A stretch of 64,000 nt of DNA, taken from assembly GCA_003134765.1 (NCBI GenBank), contig PLCM01000018.1, positions 285,465 through 349,464 on the forward strand. The letters run 5' to 3'. This DNA comes from Spartobacteria bacterium (lineage in GTDB: Bacteria; Verrucomicrobiota; Verrucomicrobiia; Chthoniobacterales; UBA10450). Positions within the stretch are counted from its first letter, which is position 1, and every line of letters begins with the position of its first letter. Below the pieces are notes generated by a model. The model worked only from the letters and a program-made list of their open reading frames with translations. It was not told where the DNA came from and made no database searches. Of this stretch, positions 10,220-18,598 are shown piece by piece. A program made the position numbers and the translations under genes.

Positions 10220-10334
10220 GTCATCCCGAGCGCCGTCGAGGGATCCCGATGAGGGACGTGCAGGTGACCCCGACGATTACCGCAGCGGCCGCGCCAATAA
10301 CTCCGCGGGATCCCTCGACTGCGCTCGGGATGAC
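10220..10334. repeat. GTCATCCCGAG...CTCGGGATGAC element between actB and actC
   Basis: Same inverted-repeat family as at 69, 356 and 3631. It occupies nearly the whole actB-actC gap and ends nine bases before the actC ATG, leaving no recognisable Shine-Dalgarno sequence for actC. Confidence 0.8.
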
Positions 10335-10343
10335 AGATTAGAT

Positions 10344-11804
10344 ATGGACGGCGCAATTACAGCACCAGACGTGATCGCAGGCGAGGCGTCGGCTTCCGTG
10401 ACGAAGCCGCTGCAGCGGGTGCCGCTTGTCTTGAACAAGCGGAACTTCAGCTGGATCACCGAGCGCATCGCCGGCGCGGTCGAGGGTTCCGCGCCACGCT
10501 GGTGGTGGGTGACGTTCGCCATCACCTCGATGGTCGCGATGTTCGGGCTGTTTTGCCTGGGCTATCAGATTTCCACCGGCGTCGGCACGTGGGGGTTGAA
10601 TCATCCGGTCGGCTGGGCCTGGGACATCACTAACTTCGTTTTCTGGATCGGTATCGGACATGCCGGCACCCTCATTTCCGCGATCCTGTTCCTGCTCCGG
10701 CAAAAGTGGCGCACCTCCATCAACCGCTCGGCCGAAGCGATGACGCTTTTCGCCGTGATTTGCGCCGCCATTTTCCCCGGCGTCCACGTGGGCCGGGTCT
10801 GGATGGCCTGGTACCTCGCCCCGCTCCCGAACAACTACGGCATCTGGCCGAACTTCCGCAGCCCGTTGCTCTGGGACGTGTTCGCGGTCTCCACCTATTT
10901 CTCGGTTTCGGTGCTGTTTTGGTATACCGGCTTGATTCCCGATCTGGCGACGTTGCGCGATCGCGCCACGACGAAGATCAAGAAACTGCTCTACGGAATT
11001 TTCGCGGTCGGCTGGCGCGGCTCGAACCGGAACTGGCGCCATTACGAAATGGCCTACCTGCTTCTGGCCGGCCTTTCCACGCCGCTGGTGCTTTCTGTTC
11101 ACAGTGTCGTGTCGTTCGACTTCGCGACGTCGATCATCCCGACGTGGCACAGCACCATTTTCCCGCCCTATTTCGTCGCTGGCGCGATCTTCGGCGGATT
11201 TGCCATGGTCTTGACCCTGCTCGTCCCGGCGCGCGCCATTTACAAGCTGCAGGACATCATCACGCCGCAGCACATCGACAAAATGGCGAAGGTCATTCTG
11301 CTCACGGGCTCGATCGTGAGTTACGCCTACGCGATGGAATTTTTCGTGGCTTGGTACAGTGGCAATCAGTACGAGAAGTTCGCCTTCTATAACCGGATCT
11401 TCGGTCCCTACTGGTGGTACTGGTGGGTCGGCATGCTTTTTTGCAACTGCCTTTCGCCGCAGCTTTTCTGGTTCAAACGCTTCCGTTACAACATTTACGT
11501 CGTCTATTTCGTCTGCATGTGCGTGAACGCCGGCATGTGGTTCGAGCGTTTCATCATCATCGTCGGCGGATTGCATCGCGACTTTCTCCCGTCCTCTTGG
11601 GGCATCTTCATCCCGACCTGGGTTGATATCTGGACGTTCATCGGCACTTTCGGGATCTTCCTTTCGCTCTTCCTGCTTTTCATTCGCTACCTGCCGATGA
11701 TCGCGATGTCGGAAGTGAAAATCGTGCTGCCGGAAGCGAACCCGCACCACGCGTTGCCGGACGAACATCATCCCGTCGCCGCCGTCGGAAAGGAGCGCCA
11801 TTGA
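10344..11804 (+). CDS. actC: ACIII subunit ActC, NrfD/PsrC-type membrane protein
   Basis: Polytopic membrane subunit that carries the quinol site of alternative complex III. 486 residues with about ten hydrophobic helices, beginning near residue 55 ([20 protein letters not shown]), and the long amphipathic loops of the NrfD/PsrC fold. Position between actB and actD is the standard ACIII order. The homologous ActF is encoded three genes on. Confidence 0.93.
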   Translation: MDGAITAPDVIAGEASASVTKPLQRVPLVLNKRNFSWITERIAGAVEGSAPRWWWVTFAITSMVAMFGLFCLGYQISTGVGTWGLNHPVGWAWDITNFVFWIGIGHAGTLISAILFLLRQKWRTSINRSAEAMTLFAVICAAIFPGVHVGRVWMAWYLAPLPNNYGIWPNFRSPLLWDVFAVSTYFSVSVLFWYTGLIPDLATLRDRATTKIKKLLYGIFAVGWRGSNRNWRHYEMAYLLLAGLSTPLVLSVHSVVSFDFATSIIPTWHSTIFPPYFVAGAIFGGFAMVLTLLVPARAIYKLQDIITPQHIDKMAKVILLTGSIVSYAYAMEFFVAWYSGNQYEKFAFYNRIFGPYWWYWWVGMLFCNCLSPQLFWFKRFRYNIYVVYFVCMCVNAGMWFERFIIIVGGLHRDFLPSSWGIFIPTWVDIWTFIGTFGIFLSLFLLFIRYLPMIAMSEVKIVLPEANPHHALPDEHHPVAAVGKERH

Positions 11805-11817
11805 GAACGCTCTTCTT

Positions 11818-11936
11818 CTGTAGCCGCTTCGCTGTGCGAAGCGTTGTAGCCGGGATCGATGATCCCGGCCGCGCGGAATTGGAGTCGGCCTTCGCCCGGA
11901 GCCGGGATCAACGATCCCGGCTACAACAGGAAAAGG
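11818..11936. repeat. GTAG-plus-hairpin REP cluster between actC and actD
   Basis: Contains GTAGCCGCTTCGC-TGT-GCGAAGCG, then GTAGCCGGGATC-GAT-GATCCCGG, and at the right end an inverted copy of the second unit ending GGCTACAAC. Each unit is GTAG followed by a perfect short hairpin, the layout of REP sequences. Close copies occur at 19951 and inside the gene at 49386-51578. Confidence 0.8.
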
Positions 11937-11943
11937 ACCGCAC

Positions 11944-12498
11944 ATGAGAACGCCGTCCGGAAACAAGGTCTACGGAATGGGCGCGGAATTTCCCAGTGCG
12001 TCGTCCTTGTACGAAGCAGCGAAACGGGTGCGCGACGCGGGCTTCAAGAAGTGGGACGTCCATTCGCCCTTCCCGATTCATGGGATGGACGCTGCGATGG
12101 GCCTTGGGAAATCGTGGCTGAGCGCGGTCGTCCTCGTCGGAGGCATCACCGGATTACTCACGGCGGTGATCCTCGAATTCGGGCCCTCGCAGATTATTTA
12201 CCCGCTCATCGTCCACGGCAAACCGGTGGACTGGCGGACGGTGCCGGCGTTTTTTCCGATCATGTTCGAGCTGACGATTCTCTTCTCCGCCTTCTCCGCG
12301 TTTTTTGCGGTGCTCACGATGAATGGGCTGCCGCGCTGGAATCACCCGGTCTTTAACTGGAGACGCTTCAGCCGGGCCACCAACGACGGCTTTTTCCTCG
12401 TCATCGAGGCCCGCGATCCACGCTTCACCGAGCTGGAAGCGCGCGAGCTCCTGGAACAAAGCGGCGGCCAACACGTCACCATCATCCACGAAGAATAA
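11944..12498 (+). CDS. actD: ACIII subunit ActD (DUF3341)
   Basis: Small membrane subunit of alternative complex III, 184 residues, DUF3341 type. Starts with the typical KVYGMGAEF segment, followed by two hydrophobic helices (about residues 57-82 and 97-123) and a soluble tail. It ends four bases before actE. Its exact role in the complex is structural. Confidence 0.9.
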   Translation: MRTPSGNKVYGMGAEFPSASSLYEAAKRVRDAGFKKWDVHSPFPIHGMDAAMGLGKSWLSAVVLVGGITGLLTAVILEFGPSQIIYPLIVHGKPVDWRTVPAFFPIMFELTILFSAFSAFFAVLTMNGLPRWNHPVFNWRRFSRATNDGFFLVIEARDPRFTELEARELLEQSGGQHVTIIHEE

Positions 12499-12502
12499 GA
12501 TC

Positions 12503-13243
12503 ATGCTCCGCAGCTTCTTCCTCATTTTTCTGCTGACCGGCGTCGCGATTATCGCCGTCTTCGGTTTCCGTGGACAGAAGAGTACCGGCTCGCCGATCGA
12601 AGTTTTTCCCGACATGGTCCGGCAGATGAAAGTGCGGGCCCAGGCGCCCCTCGGATTTTTTGCCGACGGCCGGGGCTCGCGTCCGCCGGTGCCCGGCACG
12701 GTGCCGATCGGCTACGAAATGCCGAAGGCCAACAGTGAAGCTTCGCCCGGGTCGGCCCCGGTTCCTACGGAGATGAATGTGCAGCCGCACCTCGGCTTCA
12801 GCGGCGGCAACGATTATTTCAACACCGGAAAAATGGGAACGAATTGGGGCACCGGTTTTCCGCTGCCGGTCACCGGGGATTTGATGGAGCGGGGAAAACA
12901 GCGTTTCAATATCAACTGCGCCGTTTGCCACGGACCGACTGCGGCGGGCAACGGAATCACGAAGCAATACGGACTGGCCACGGTGGTTACTTTGCAGGAC
13001 GACCGGATCCGCAAGATGGCTGACGGCGAAATTTTCAACACGATCACGAATGGCAAGAACACGATGATGGCCTATGGACCGAACGTCGGCGTGACCGATC
13101 GCTGGGCGATCATCGCTTATCTGCGCGCGTTGCAGCGCAGCCAGAATGCGGTGGAAGCGGACGTGTCGCCGGAACATCGCGCGGAACTGGATAAACCGGC
13201 CGAAACGAAACCCGAACCCAAACCGGAGCCAGCCAAGAAATGA
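12503..13243 (+). CDS. actE: ACIII subunit ActE, monohaem cytochrome c
   Basis: Cytochrome c subunit of ACIII with one CAVCH motif near residue 138 and an N-terminal hydrophobic signal/anchor (MLRSFFLIFLLTGVAIIAVF). The ATG at 12503 is chosen because it follows actD directly and gives the signal; a longer frame starting at 12323 overlaps actD and is unlikely. The tail is Pro/Lys/Glu-rich (KPEPKPEPAKK). 246 residues. The stop overlaps the actF start (ATGA, 13240-13243). Confidence 0.92.
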   Translation: MLRSFFLIFLLTGVAIIAVFGFRGQKSTGSPIEVFPDMVRQMKVRAQAPLGFFADGRGSRPPVPGTVPIGYEMPKANSEASPGSAPVPTEMNVQPHLGFSGGNDYFNTGKMGTNWGTGFPLPVTGDLMERGKQRFNINCAVCHGPTAAGNGITKQYGLATVVTLQDDRIRKMADGEIFNTITNGKNTMMAYGPNVGVTDRWAIIAYLRALQRSQNAVEADVSPEHRAELDKPAETKPEPKPEPAKK

Positions 13244-14442
13244 GCGAGCGATCTGACGTCATCCCGGCTCCGGAAGGCGAATACATCGAGTCGACCCGGT
13301 TCGCCCCGCTCTCGTTCGTGCTCGCGCTGCTGGGACTGGCCGGGCTGGGGCTCAGTGTCGTGGGGGCCTTCGTCTCGCCGAAGCAATTCAGTTTCTCGTG
13401 GCTGTTCGCGTTCGCCTATTATTTCACCATGCTGGCCGGCTGCTTTTTCTGGATCATCGTCCACCACGTCGTCGACGCGGAATGGTCGGTCGTCGTGAGG
13501 CGCCAGCTCGAGAACCTCGCAATGCTGCTCGCAGTCATGATGGTGTTCTTCGTCCCGATCGTCATCTACCGCCATCATCTGTATGAATGGATGAACGTGA
13601 AGGTCGGGGTCGAACCGATTCTCGACAGCAAACGCGCCTACCTGAATTGGCACTTCTTCCTCGTCCGCTCCGTTTTCTATTTTGTCTTTTTTATCGCCGC
13701 GACCCTGCTCTTCCGCCGGTTCTCGATCCGGCAGGATCGCGATGGGAATCCGGCGTTCACGATAAAGATGCGACGGCTGGCTTTCGTTGCGCTGCCGCTC
13801 TTCGGGCTCTCGCTCACCTTCGGCGCTTACGACTGGCTCCTCGGTGTCGATTACCGCTGGTTCTCGACGATGTGGGGCGTTTATATTTTTGCGGGCGCCG
13901 CGGGCAGCTCGATGTCACTCCTGGTCCTGGTAATCACGGCCCTGCGCAAGGCCGGTTATTTGAAGGAAACGGTCACGGTCGAGCACTACCACATCATGGG
14001 AAAGTGGATGCTCGCCTTCGTCATCTTTTGGGCCTACATCGGCTTCGGTCAATACATGCTCATCTGGTATGCGAACATGCCGGAAGAGACCGAATATTTC
14101 ATCCGGCGAAACACCGAGTCGTGGAATGCCCTCAGCCTCTTTCTGGTCATCGGGCGGTTTTTCGTTCCGTTCGTGCTCCTGCTCATTCAGGGGTTGAAGA
14201 GAAAACCGCACCGCCTCTGCCTGGTCGCGGGCTGGCTCGTGTTTATGCAGATGGTCGATATCTACATTGTCATTTTGCCGGCCCTGCACGGGCCCGGCGT
14301 GCTCATCAGCATCTGGGATTTCATGCCGCTGATCGGCATGGGCGCGACGCTCGCCTTTTTCTTTCTTTGGATCGCGCGCCGAAGCTCCCTCTTTCCGAAC
14401 CGCGATCCGCGCCTGCTCGAATCGCTTCACATTGTTAACTAG
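13240..14442 (+). CDS. actF: ACIII subunit ActF, membrane protein
   Basis: Second large NrfD-like membrane subunit of ACIII, 400 residues, about ten helices. Recognisable blocks include the WHFFLVRSVFYF and TFGAYDWLLGVDYRWFSTMWG stretches. Translationally coupled to actE by a 4-base overlap. Completes the actABCDEF set. Confidence 0.92.
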   Translation: MSERSDVIPAPEGEYIESTRFAPLSFVLALLGLAGLGLSVVGAFVSPKQFSFSWLFAFAYYFTMLAGCFFWIIVHHVVDAEWSVVVRRQLENLAMLLAVMMVFFVPIVIYRHHLYEWMNVKVGVEPILDSKRAYLNWHFFLVRSVFYFVFFIAATLLFRRFSIRQDRDGNPAFTIKMRRLAFVALPLFGLSLTFGAYDWLLGVDYRWFSTMWGVYIFAGAAGSSMSLLVLVITALRKAGYLKETVTVEHYHIMGKWMLAFVIFWAYIGFGQYMLIWYANMPEETEYFIRRNTESWNALSLFLVIGRFFVPFVLLLIQGLKRKPHRLCLVAGWLVFMQMVDIYIVILPALHGPGVLISIWDFMPLIGMGATLAFFFLWIARRSSLFPNRDPRLLESLHIVN

Positions 14443-14444
14443 CC

Positions 14445-15092
14445 GTGACACCGACAGAACCACTCCAGCATTATCAGCCGCGGTCGATGTTCTCGACCTG
14501 GGTCGGCGTCGTGCTCTTGTTCGCGTTCTTCGGTTTGCTCGCGCTCGTCGTCGTCAGCGCGGCGCCGCGCGGCGATACCTACGAAAAGAAGCGCGCCAAA
14601 GTTCGGGCGGAGAAATTGGAAGCGGCGCAGAAAGAAAACCTTACGGCGCTCACGACCTATGGATGGGTGGATAAAAGCAAAGGCGTGGCCCGAATTCCGA
14701 TCAACGATGCGATGAAATTGACGGTCGCTGAATTGGCCCAAAAGAAACCGACCGCGGCCGGACCGATCGTCGCCGCGTCGCCGAGCGCGGTTCCCCAGAC
14801 TTCACCTGCACCCAGCGCAGCCGCCTCGCCTGCTGCGAGTGCGACGCCCGCCGCCAGCGCGAGCACGACACCGAAGCCCACTTCCATCACTGGTCCCAAT
14901 TCCGAAGCTCACAACCAGCCGGCCGCCGCAATCAACCCTCCCCCCGCGGCGCCCAAGACGCAGCCGGGACCGAATTCAAGTCCGGCCGCCTCGCCGCCTT
15001 CAGCCGCAGCCAAGGCAAAGGTCAGTCCTTCACCATCAGCGTCGCCTTCCGCCGCTGGAACTCCGCTGCCTGTTCGCGGCAAAACGCCATGA
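14445..15092 (+). CDS. Small single-pass membrane protein with Ala/Pro/Ser-rich tail
   Basis: Starts at GTG two bases after actF; 215 residues. One membrane helix (about residues 18-41), then a short conserved-looking block with YGWVDKSKGVARIPI that resembles sequences found beside cytochrome operons in related bacteria (memory, not searched). The last ~130 residues are low-complexity Ala/Pro/Ser, probably a flexible periplasmic tether. Overlaps ccoN by four bases. Likely an accessory or assembly subunit of the complexes on both sides; function unknown. Confidence 0.7.
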   Translation: MTPTEPLQHYQPRSMFSTWVGVVLLFAFFGLLALVVVSAAPRGDTYEKKRAKVRAEKLEAAQKENLTALTTYGWVDKSKGVARIPINDAMKLTVAELAQKKPTAAGPIVAASPSAVPQTSPAPSAAASPAASATPAASASTTPKPTSITGPNSEAHNQPAAAINPPPAAPKTQPGPNSSPAASPPSAAAKAKVSPSPSASPSAAGTPLPVRGKTP

Positions 15093-16609
15093 CTCCGCAA
15101 TCGCCGATAAATCCCGCTGAAGTTCCGTTGAAAGCGCCGAGCTCCGGTGTCCAAACCCCGGACAGCGAAGTGACGACGCACGATGTCGAGCAAGTCGAGC
15201 GCGCATTGATCGATGCGTCGACGCGACTGCCGGTCCTCTTCTTCTACGCGTCCGCGATTGTCTGGCTCCTCCTCGGAACACTTCTCGCCGGCTTTACCTC
15301 GTGGAAACTCCACGCGCCGGATTTGCTCGCCAATTACAGCTGGCTCACCTGGGGCCGCATTCGTCCCGCCCACATGAACGTGATGGTTTATGGCTGGGCC
15401 TCGATGGCCGGCATCGGCACCGCCATCTGGCTCATGGCGCGATTGTGCCGGGTTACGCTGCGCCATCCCTTGCTTCTTATCGCCGGCGGCGTGTTTTGGA
15501 ATCTCGGTGTGCTTCTGGGTGTGGGTGGAATCCTGGTCGGCGACAGCACTGGTTACGAATGGCTCGAGTTTCCGCCCTACGCGACGGTCGTGCTGTTCGT
15601 TGCGTATTCGCTCGTCGTCTCCTGGGCGATGCTCATGTTCCGTTTCCGGCGCGGCGACAACACTTACATCACACAGTGGTATTTGCTCGGTGCGTTCCTC
15701 TGGTTCCCATGGGTTTATGGCGCCACCCAGATCATGCTCTTCGTGGTCCCGGTCCAGGGCGTAATGCAATCGGCCGTGACCTGGTGGTTCGCGAACAATC
15801 TTCTCTTCCTCTGGTTCGGAGCCATCGGACTCGGCACCGCCTATTACATGATCCCGAAAGTGATCGGCCGCCCGGTCTACAGCTATCACCTGGCCGCGAT
15901 CGGATTCTGGACCTACGCGCTCTTTGCCAGCTGGACGGGAATGCAACGGCTCGTGGACGGTCCGTTCCCGGCCTGGATGGTCACCGCCAGTATTGCCGCG
16001 ACGATTCTTTCGATCATACCCGTCGCCACCGTCGGCTTGAATCACCACATGACGATGCGCGGATATTTTGGCCTGCTCCGTTACAGTCCCACGTTGCGCT
16101 TCACCGTCTTCGGATCGTTTGCTTACACGGCCTTTAGTTTGCTCGGCGTCTTCCTCTCGCTGCGCTCCATCGCCGGTTACGTTCACTTCACCGAAGCGAG
16201 CATCGCGTATTCGCATCTCGGCCTCTACGCGTTTTTCACGATGATCATTTTCGGATCGATGTATTACATCGTGCCCCGCCTCGTCGGCCGCGAATGGCGT
16301 TATGCCGCGTTGATCAAACTGCACTTCTGGTCGTCCGCCTACGGCGTGGGCCTGATGGTCGCGATGCTGTTCATTGGCGGGATCGCCCAGGGGAGCAGCA
16401 TGCACGATCCGTCGCTTTCTTTCAGTGAGGCCACCGATTCCATTCTGCCCTACCTCCGCGGGCGCAGTGTGTCCGGAATGCTCCTTACCATCGCGCACCT
16501 CATCTTCGCCTTTCATTTCGGCTTGATGCTTTTTGGTCTCGGGCGGACCGCGAGCATGCCGACATTTCTAAACCCGCAGGAAGAGGAGGCGGTGAAGGAA
16601 CACATATGA
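15089..16609 (+). CDS. CcoN-like haem b subunit lacking the oxygen-reducing site
   Basis: Homologue of cbb3 oxidase subunit I, 506 residues and about 12 helices. The low-spin haem b ligands align: H95 in RPAHMNVMVYGW and H376 in YSHLG. The catalytic residues of ordinary CcoN do not. The CuB His of WYGHN is N236 here (WWFANN); the two CuB His of GPHHL are Q286-R287 (TGMQRL); the cross-linked Tyr is A280; the haem b3 ligand two residues before H376 is Y374. So it can probably carry electrons but not reduce oxygen. Sits between ACIII genes and ccoO/ccoP with 4-base overlaps. The alignment was made by eye from memory of the family. Confidence 0.85.
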   Translation: MTPQSPINPAEVPLKAPSSGVQTPDSEVTTHDVEQVERALIDASTRLPVLFFYASAIVWLLLGTLLAGFTSWKLHAPDLLANYSWLTWGRIRPAHMNVMVYGWASMAGIGTAIWLMARLCRVTLRHPLLLIAGGVFWNLGVLLGVGGILVGDSTGYEWLEFPPYATVVLFVAYSLVVSWAMLMFRFRRGDNTYITQWYLLGAFLWFPWVYGATQIMLFVVPVQGVMQSAVTWWFANNLLFLWFGAIGLGTAYYMIPKVIGRPVYSYHLAAIGFWTYALFASWTGMQRLVDGPFPAWMVTASIAATILSIIPVATVGLNHHMTMRGYFGLLRYSPTLRFTVFGSFAYTAFSLLGVFLSLRSIAGYVHFTEASIAYSHLGLYAFFTMIIFGSMYYIVPRLVGREWRYAALIKLHFWSSAYGVGLMVAMLFIGGIAQGSSMHDPSLSFSEATDSILPYLRGRSVSGMLLTIAHLIFAFHFGLMLFGLGRTASMPTFLNPQEEEAVKEHI

Positions 16610-17697
16610 AAGGGATAACTGCTCTCTTTCTGGGGATCTTCGGCACCTTCGCCTTTTCGTGGACGGGGCTGACCTTGATCCCGAATTTCCAAATCGGGCA
16701 TCTTGACCCGCAGGCGGACGAGGAAGGCACGGATATTTATCCCGTCCCGAAATCCGGCATGGCTGAGCGCGGCCGGAAAATTTATGCCGCGAATGGCTGT
16801 GTTTACTGCCACAGCCAGCAGGTGCGCGCGGATTACGCCGCCTCCGATATCGACCGGAAATGGGGGACCCGCCGCAGCGCCCCACGCGATTACATTTTTG
16901 AGCGGCCGGCGCTTCTCGGGAAGATGCGGCTGGGCCCTGATCTGTCGAACATTGGCAAGCGCGCACCGGCCGAGGATCAGAGCGCGCCGGGCCCAAGTCC
17001 GGAATCATCGACTTCGCCGGGTGCATCTCCGGCGGCAAACCCACCGCAGCCAAACGCGGCCAACTCTCCCGCTGCTTCGCCCGCCCCGAACGCAGCCCCA
17101 TCGCCGGCAGCATCTCCGGCGAAAACGGATGCCGCCAAACCGGACGCCGCCAAGCCAGACGCCGCCAAGCCAGACGCCGCGAAACCGGATGCCGCGAAAC
17201 CAGATGCCGCGAAACCAGATGCCGCGAAACCAGACGCCGCCAAGACTCCAGCAAAACCAGACGCGGCAAATTCTCCCGCGACGGCTCCGGCCACCGCGGC
17301 TAATGCTCCAGCACCGTCCGCGAGTCCGTCTGCGACTGCGGCGACGACAGCCGACACGACGACCAACACCAACGGCTTGCCACCGCAATACTCAGCCGCC
17401 TGGCACCATCTTCATCTTTATGATCCGCGGGGCGTCCTGGCCGGATCCAGTTCCAACATGCCGGCCTACAAATTTCTTTATGAGAAGCGGCGTGTCTCCG
17501 GCGAACGCTCGGCGGACGCCCTGAAGCTGACCGGTCCCGAGGCGCCATCCGATGAATGGGAAATCGTGCCAAGTTATGACGCGAAATGCCTCGTCGCTTA
17601 TCTGATGTCGCTCGATCAATCGCATGAATTGAAGGAAGCGAAGCTGACGGCCGTTCCCGCTTCCTCGCCTGCCGCGGCCAAGGAGGAGAAGAAATGA
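16606..17697 (+). CDS. ccoO: CcoO-like monohaem cytochrome c with minisatellite insert
   Basis: Membrane-anchored cytochrome c subunit of cbb3-type complexes. N-terminal helix, then GCVYCHSQQVR (haem motif at about residue 65), the RAPRDY-like and LGPDLSNIGKR blocks (the latter near residue 105) and a C-terminal part with WHHLHLYDPR and MPAYKFLYEKR, all typical of CcoO. Unusual is an insert of some 140 low-complexity residues (about 120-260) that includes eight tandem DAAKP units. Coupled to ccoN and ccoP by 4-base overlaps. Confidence 0.88.
   Translation: MKGITALFLGIFGTFAFSWTGLTLIPNFQIGHLDPQADEEGTDIYPVPKSGMAERGRKIYAANGCVYCHSQQVRADYAASDIDRKWGTRRSAPRDYIFERPALLGKMRLGPDLSNIGKRAPAEDQSAPGPSPESSTSPGASPAANPPQPNAANSPAASPAPNAAPSPAASPAKTDAAKPDAAKPDAAKPDAAKPDAAKPDAAKPDAAKPDAAKTPAKPDAANSPATAPATAANAPAPSASPSATAATTADTTTNTNGLPPQYSAAWHHLHLYDPRGVLAGSSSNMPAYKFLYEKRRVSGERSADALKLTGPEAPSDEWEIVPSYDAKCLVAYLMSLDQSHELKEAKLTAVPASSPAAAKEEKK
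17128..17247 (+). repeat. 15-base minisatellite inside ccoO, eight units
   Basis: Eight direct 15-base units, each encoding DAAKP (the last DAAKT). Codons vary synonymously between units (GAT/GAC, GCC/GCG, AAA/AAG, CCG/CCA). The unit is a multiple of three, so changes in copy number would keep the frame and only alter linker length. Confidence 0.9.
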
Positions 17698-18455
17698 ACG
17701 AGCGCGCGTCGGGAGGTCACGTCCGCCAGGGAATGGACTATGGCGAAGATGCCGATGTGCATGAGGTCCATTCCGCGATTCAGCGGGAAAAGCGGGAGCC
17801 TCGCGCCGGGATGGAGCCGCTCTCGATTTGGTTGATTGTCGTCTATGGCCTCGCAATCTTTTTCGGCGGCGCGTATCTCGGCCGTTTTTCTGGAAACTTC
17901 AGCGGTGACAGTCTCGACCCGGCCCTCATCCCGCACGTAAAAACTCAGGGGCCGAATGGACCAGGCGGCGCTCAGACCCAGGAACTTTCCCAGGCCGATC
18001 GCGGCAAAAAGATTTTCTCCGCGAATTGCGCCGTCTGTCATCAACCAAATGGGCTCGGTGCGGCCGGCCAGGGTTATCCGCCGCTCGCCGGTTCGGAATA
18101 TGTGAATGGCGGCACGCGCCGGCTGGGTATGATCGTGTTGAAAGGCTTGCAGGGCCCGCTCACGGTCAAAGGCCAGTCGTTCGGCGCTGCCGTCATGCAA
18201 CCGTGGGACAAGACGCTGAGCGATGCCAAGATCTCCGACGTGCTCACGTACATTCGCCAGGAGTGGGGGAACAAGGGCGGGCCTGTGGCCGCCGCCCAGA
18301 TCGCTGGCCTGCGCAAAGAGCTCGCGAGTCATCCTGATTCCTTCGTCGAAGCGGATCTGAAGGCGGTGCCGGAAGACGCTGAGCTTCCGGGCGGTGAACC
18401 CGCGGGCGCGAAGCCCGCCGACGCGAAAAACCCGGCCCCCGCGCCGCCAAAATAG
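17694..18455 (+). CDS. ccoP: CcoP-like membrane cytochrome c with one haem
   Basis: 253 residues with one membrane helix (about residues 44-66) and a single CAVCH motif near residue 112 followed by NGLGAAGQGYPPLAGSEYV. Family CcoP has two haem domains; only one is present. The Shine-Dalgarno sequence AAGGAGGAG is clear and the start overlaps the ccoO stop. The tail is Ala/Pro/Lys-rich. Last gene of the operon that starts at actA. Confidence 0.82.
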   Translation: MNERASGGHVRQGMDYGEDADVHEVHSAIQREKREPRAGMEPLSIWLIVVYGLAIFFGGAYLGRFSGNFSGDSLDPALIPHVKTQGPNGPGGAQTQELSQADRGKKIFSANCAVCHQPNGLGAAGQGYPPLAGSEYVNGGTRRLGMIVLKGLQGPLTVKGQSFGAAVMQPWDKTLSDAKISDVLTYIRQEWGNKGGPVAAAQIAGLRKELASHPDSFVEADLKAVPEDAELPGGEPAGAKPADAKNPAPAPPK

Positions 18456-18468
18456 GGATCCATCACTC

Positions 18469-18543
18469 GGAGGGACGTGCTTCTGCACGTCCCATTCTTT
18501 TCAACGCGCGGCTCTAAAGTGGGAGATGCAGAAGCACGTCCTT
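18469..18543. repeat. Inverted hairpin pair GGACGTGC-TTCT-GCACGTCC
   Basis: Left arm GGAGGGACGTGCTTCTGCAC (18469-18488) with its own hairpin, and an inverted copy at 18520-18543. A related single arm is at 38895-38920. It lies between the respiratory operon and the next gene and may end transcription of the former. Confidence 0.7.
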
Positions 18544-18598
18544 CTGAAGTCCAAGGCATCTCAACGCCGCCTCGTCGCCGATTCCTCTGCAACCCAGC

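Noticed and set aside
10338..11966. 542-codon open frame opposite actC
   Set aside because: It is the antisense shadow of a strong ACIII gene in GC-rich DNA; the translation is charged low-complexity with no family feature.
12323..12502. Upstream start for actE
   Set aside because: It overlaps actD in another frame and lacks the signal that begins at 12503.
14909..16516. 535-codon open frame opposite the ccoN-like gene
   Set aside because: Antisense shadow of a conserved membrane protein gene; His/Arg/Glu-rich translation typical of such shadows.
17128..17247. Regular short repeats that could suggest a CRISPR array
   Set aside because: Units are contiguous 15-base codon repeats inside ccoO with no spacers and no cas genes.
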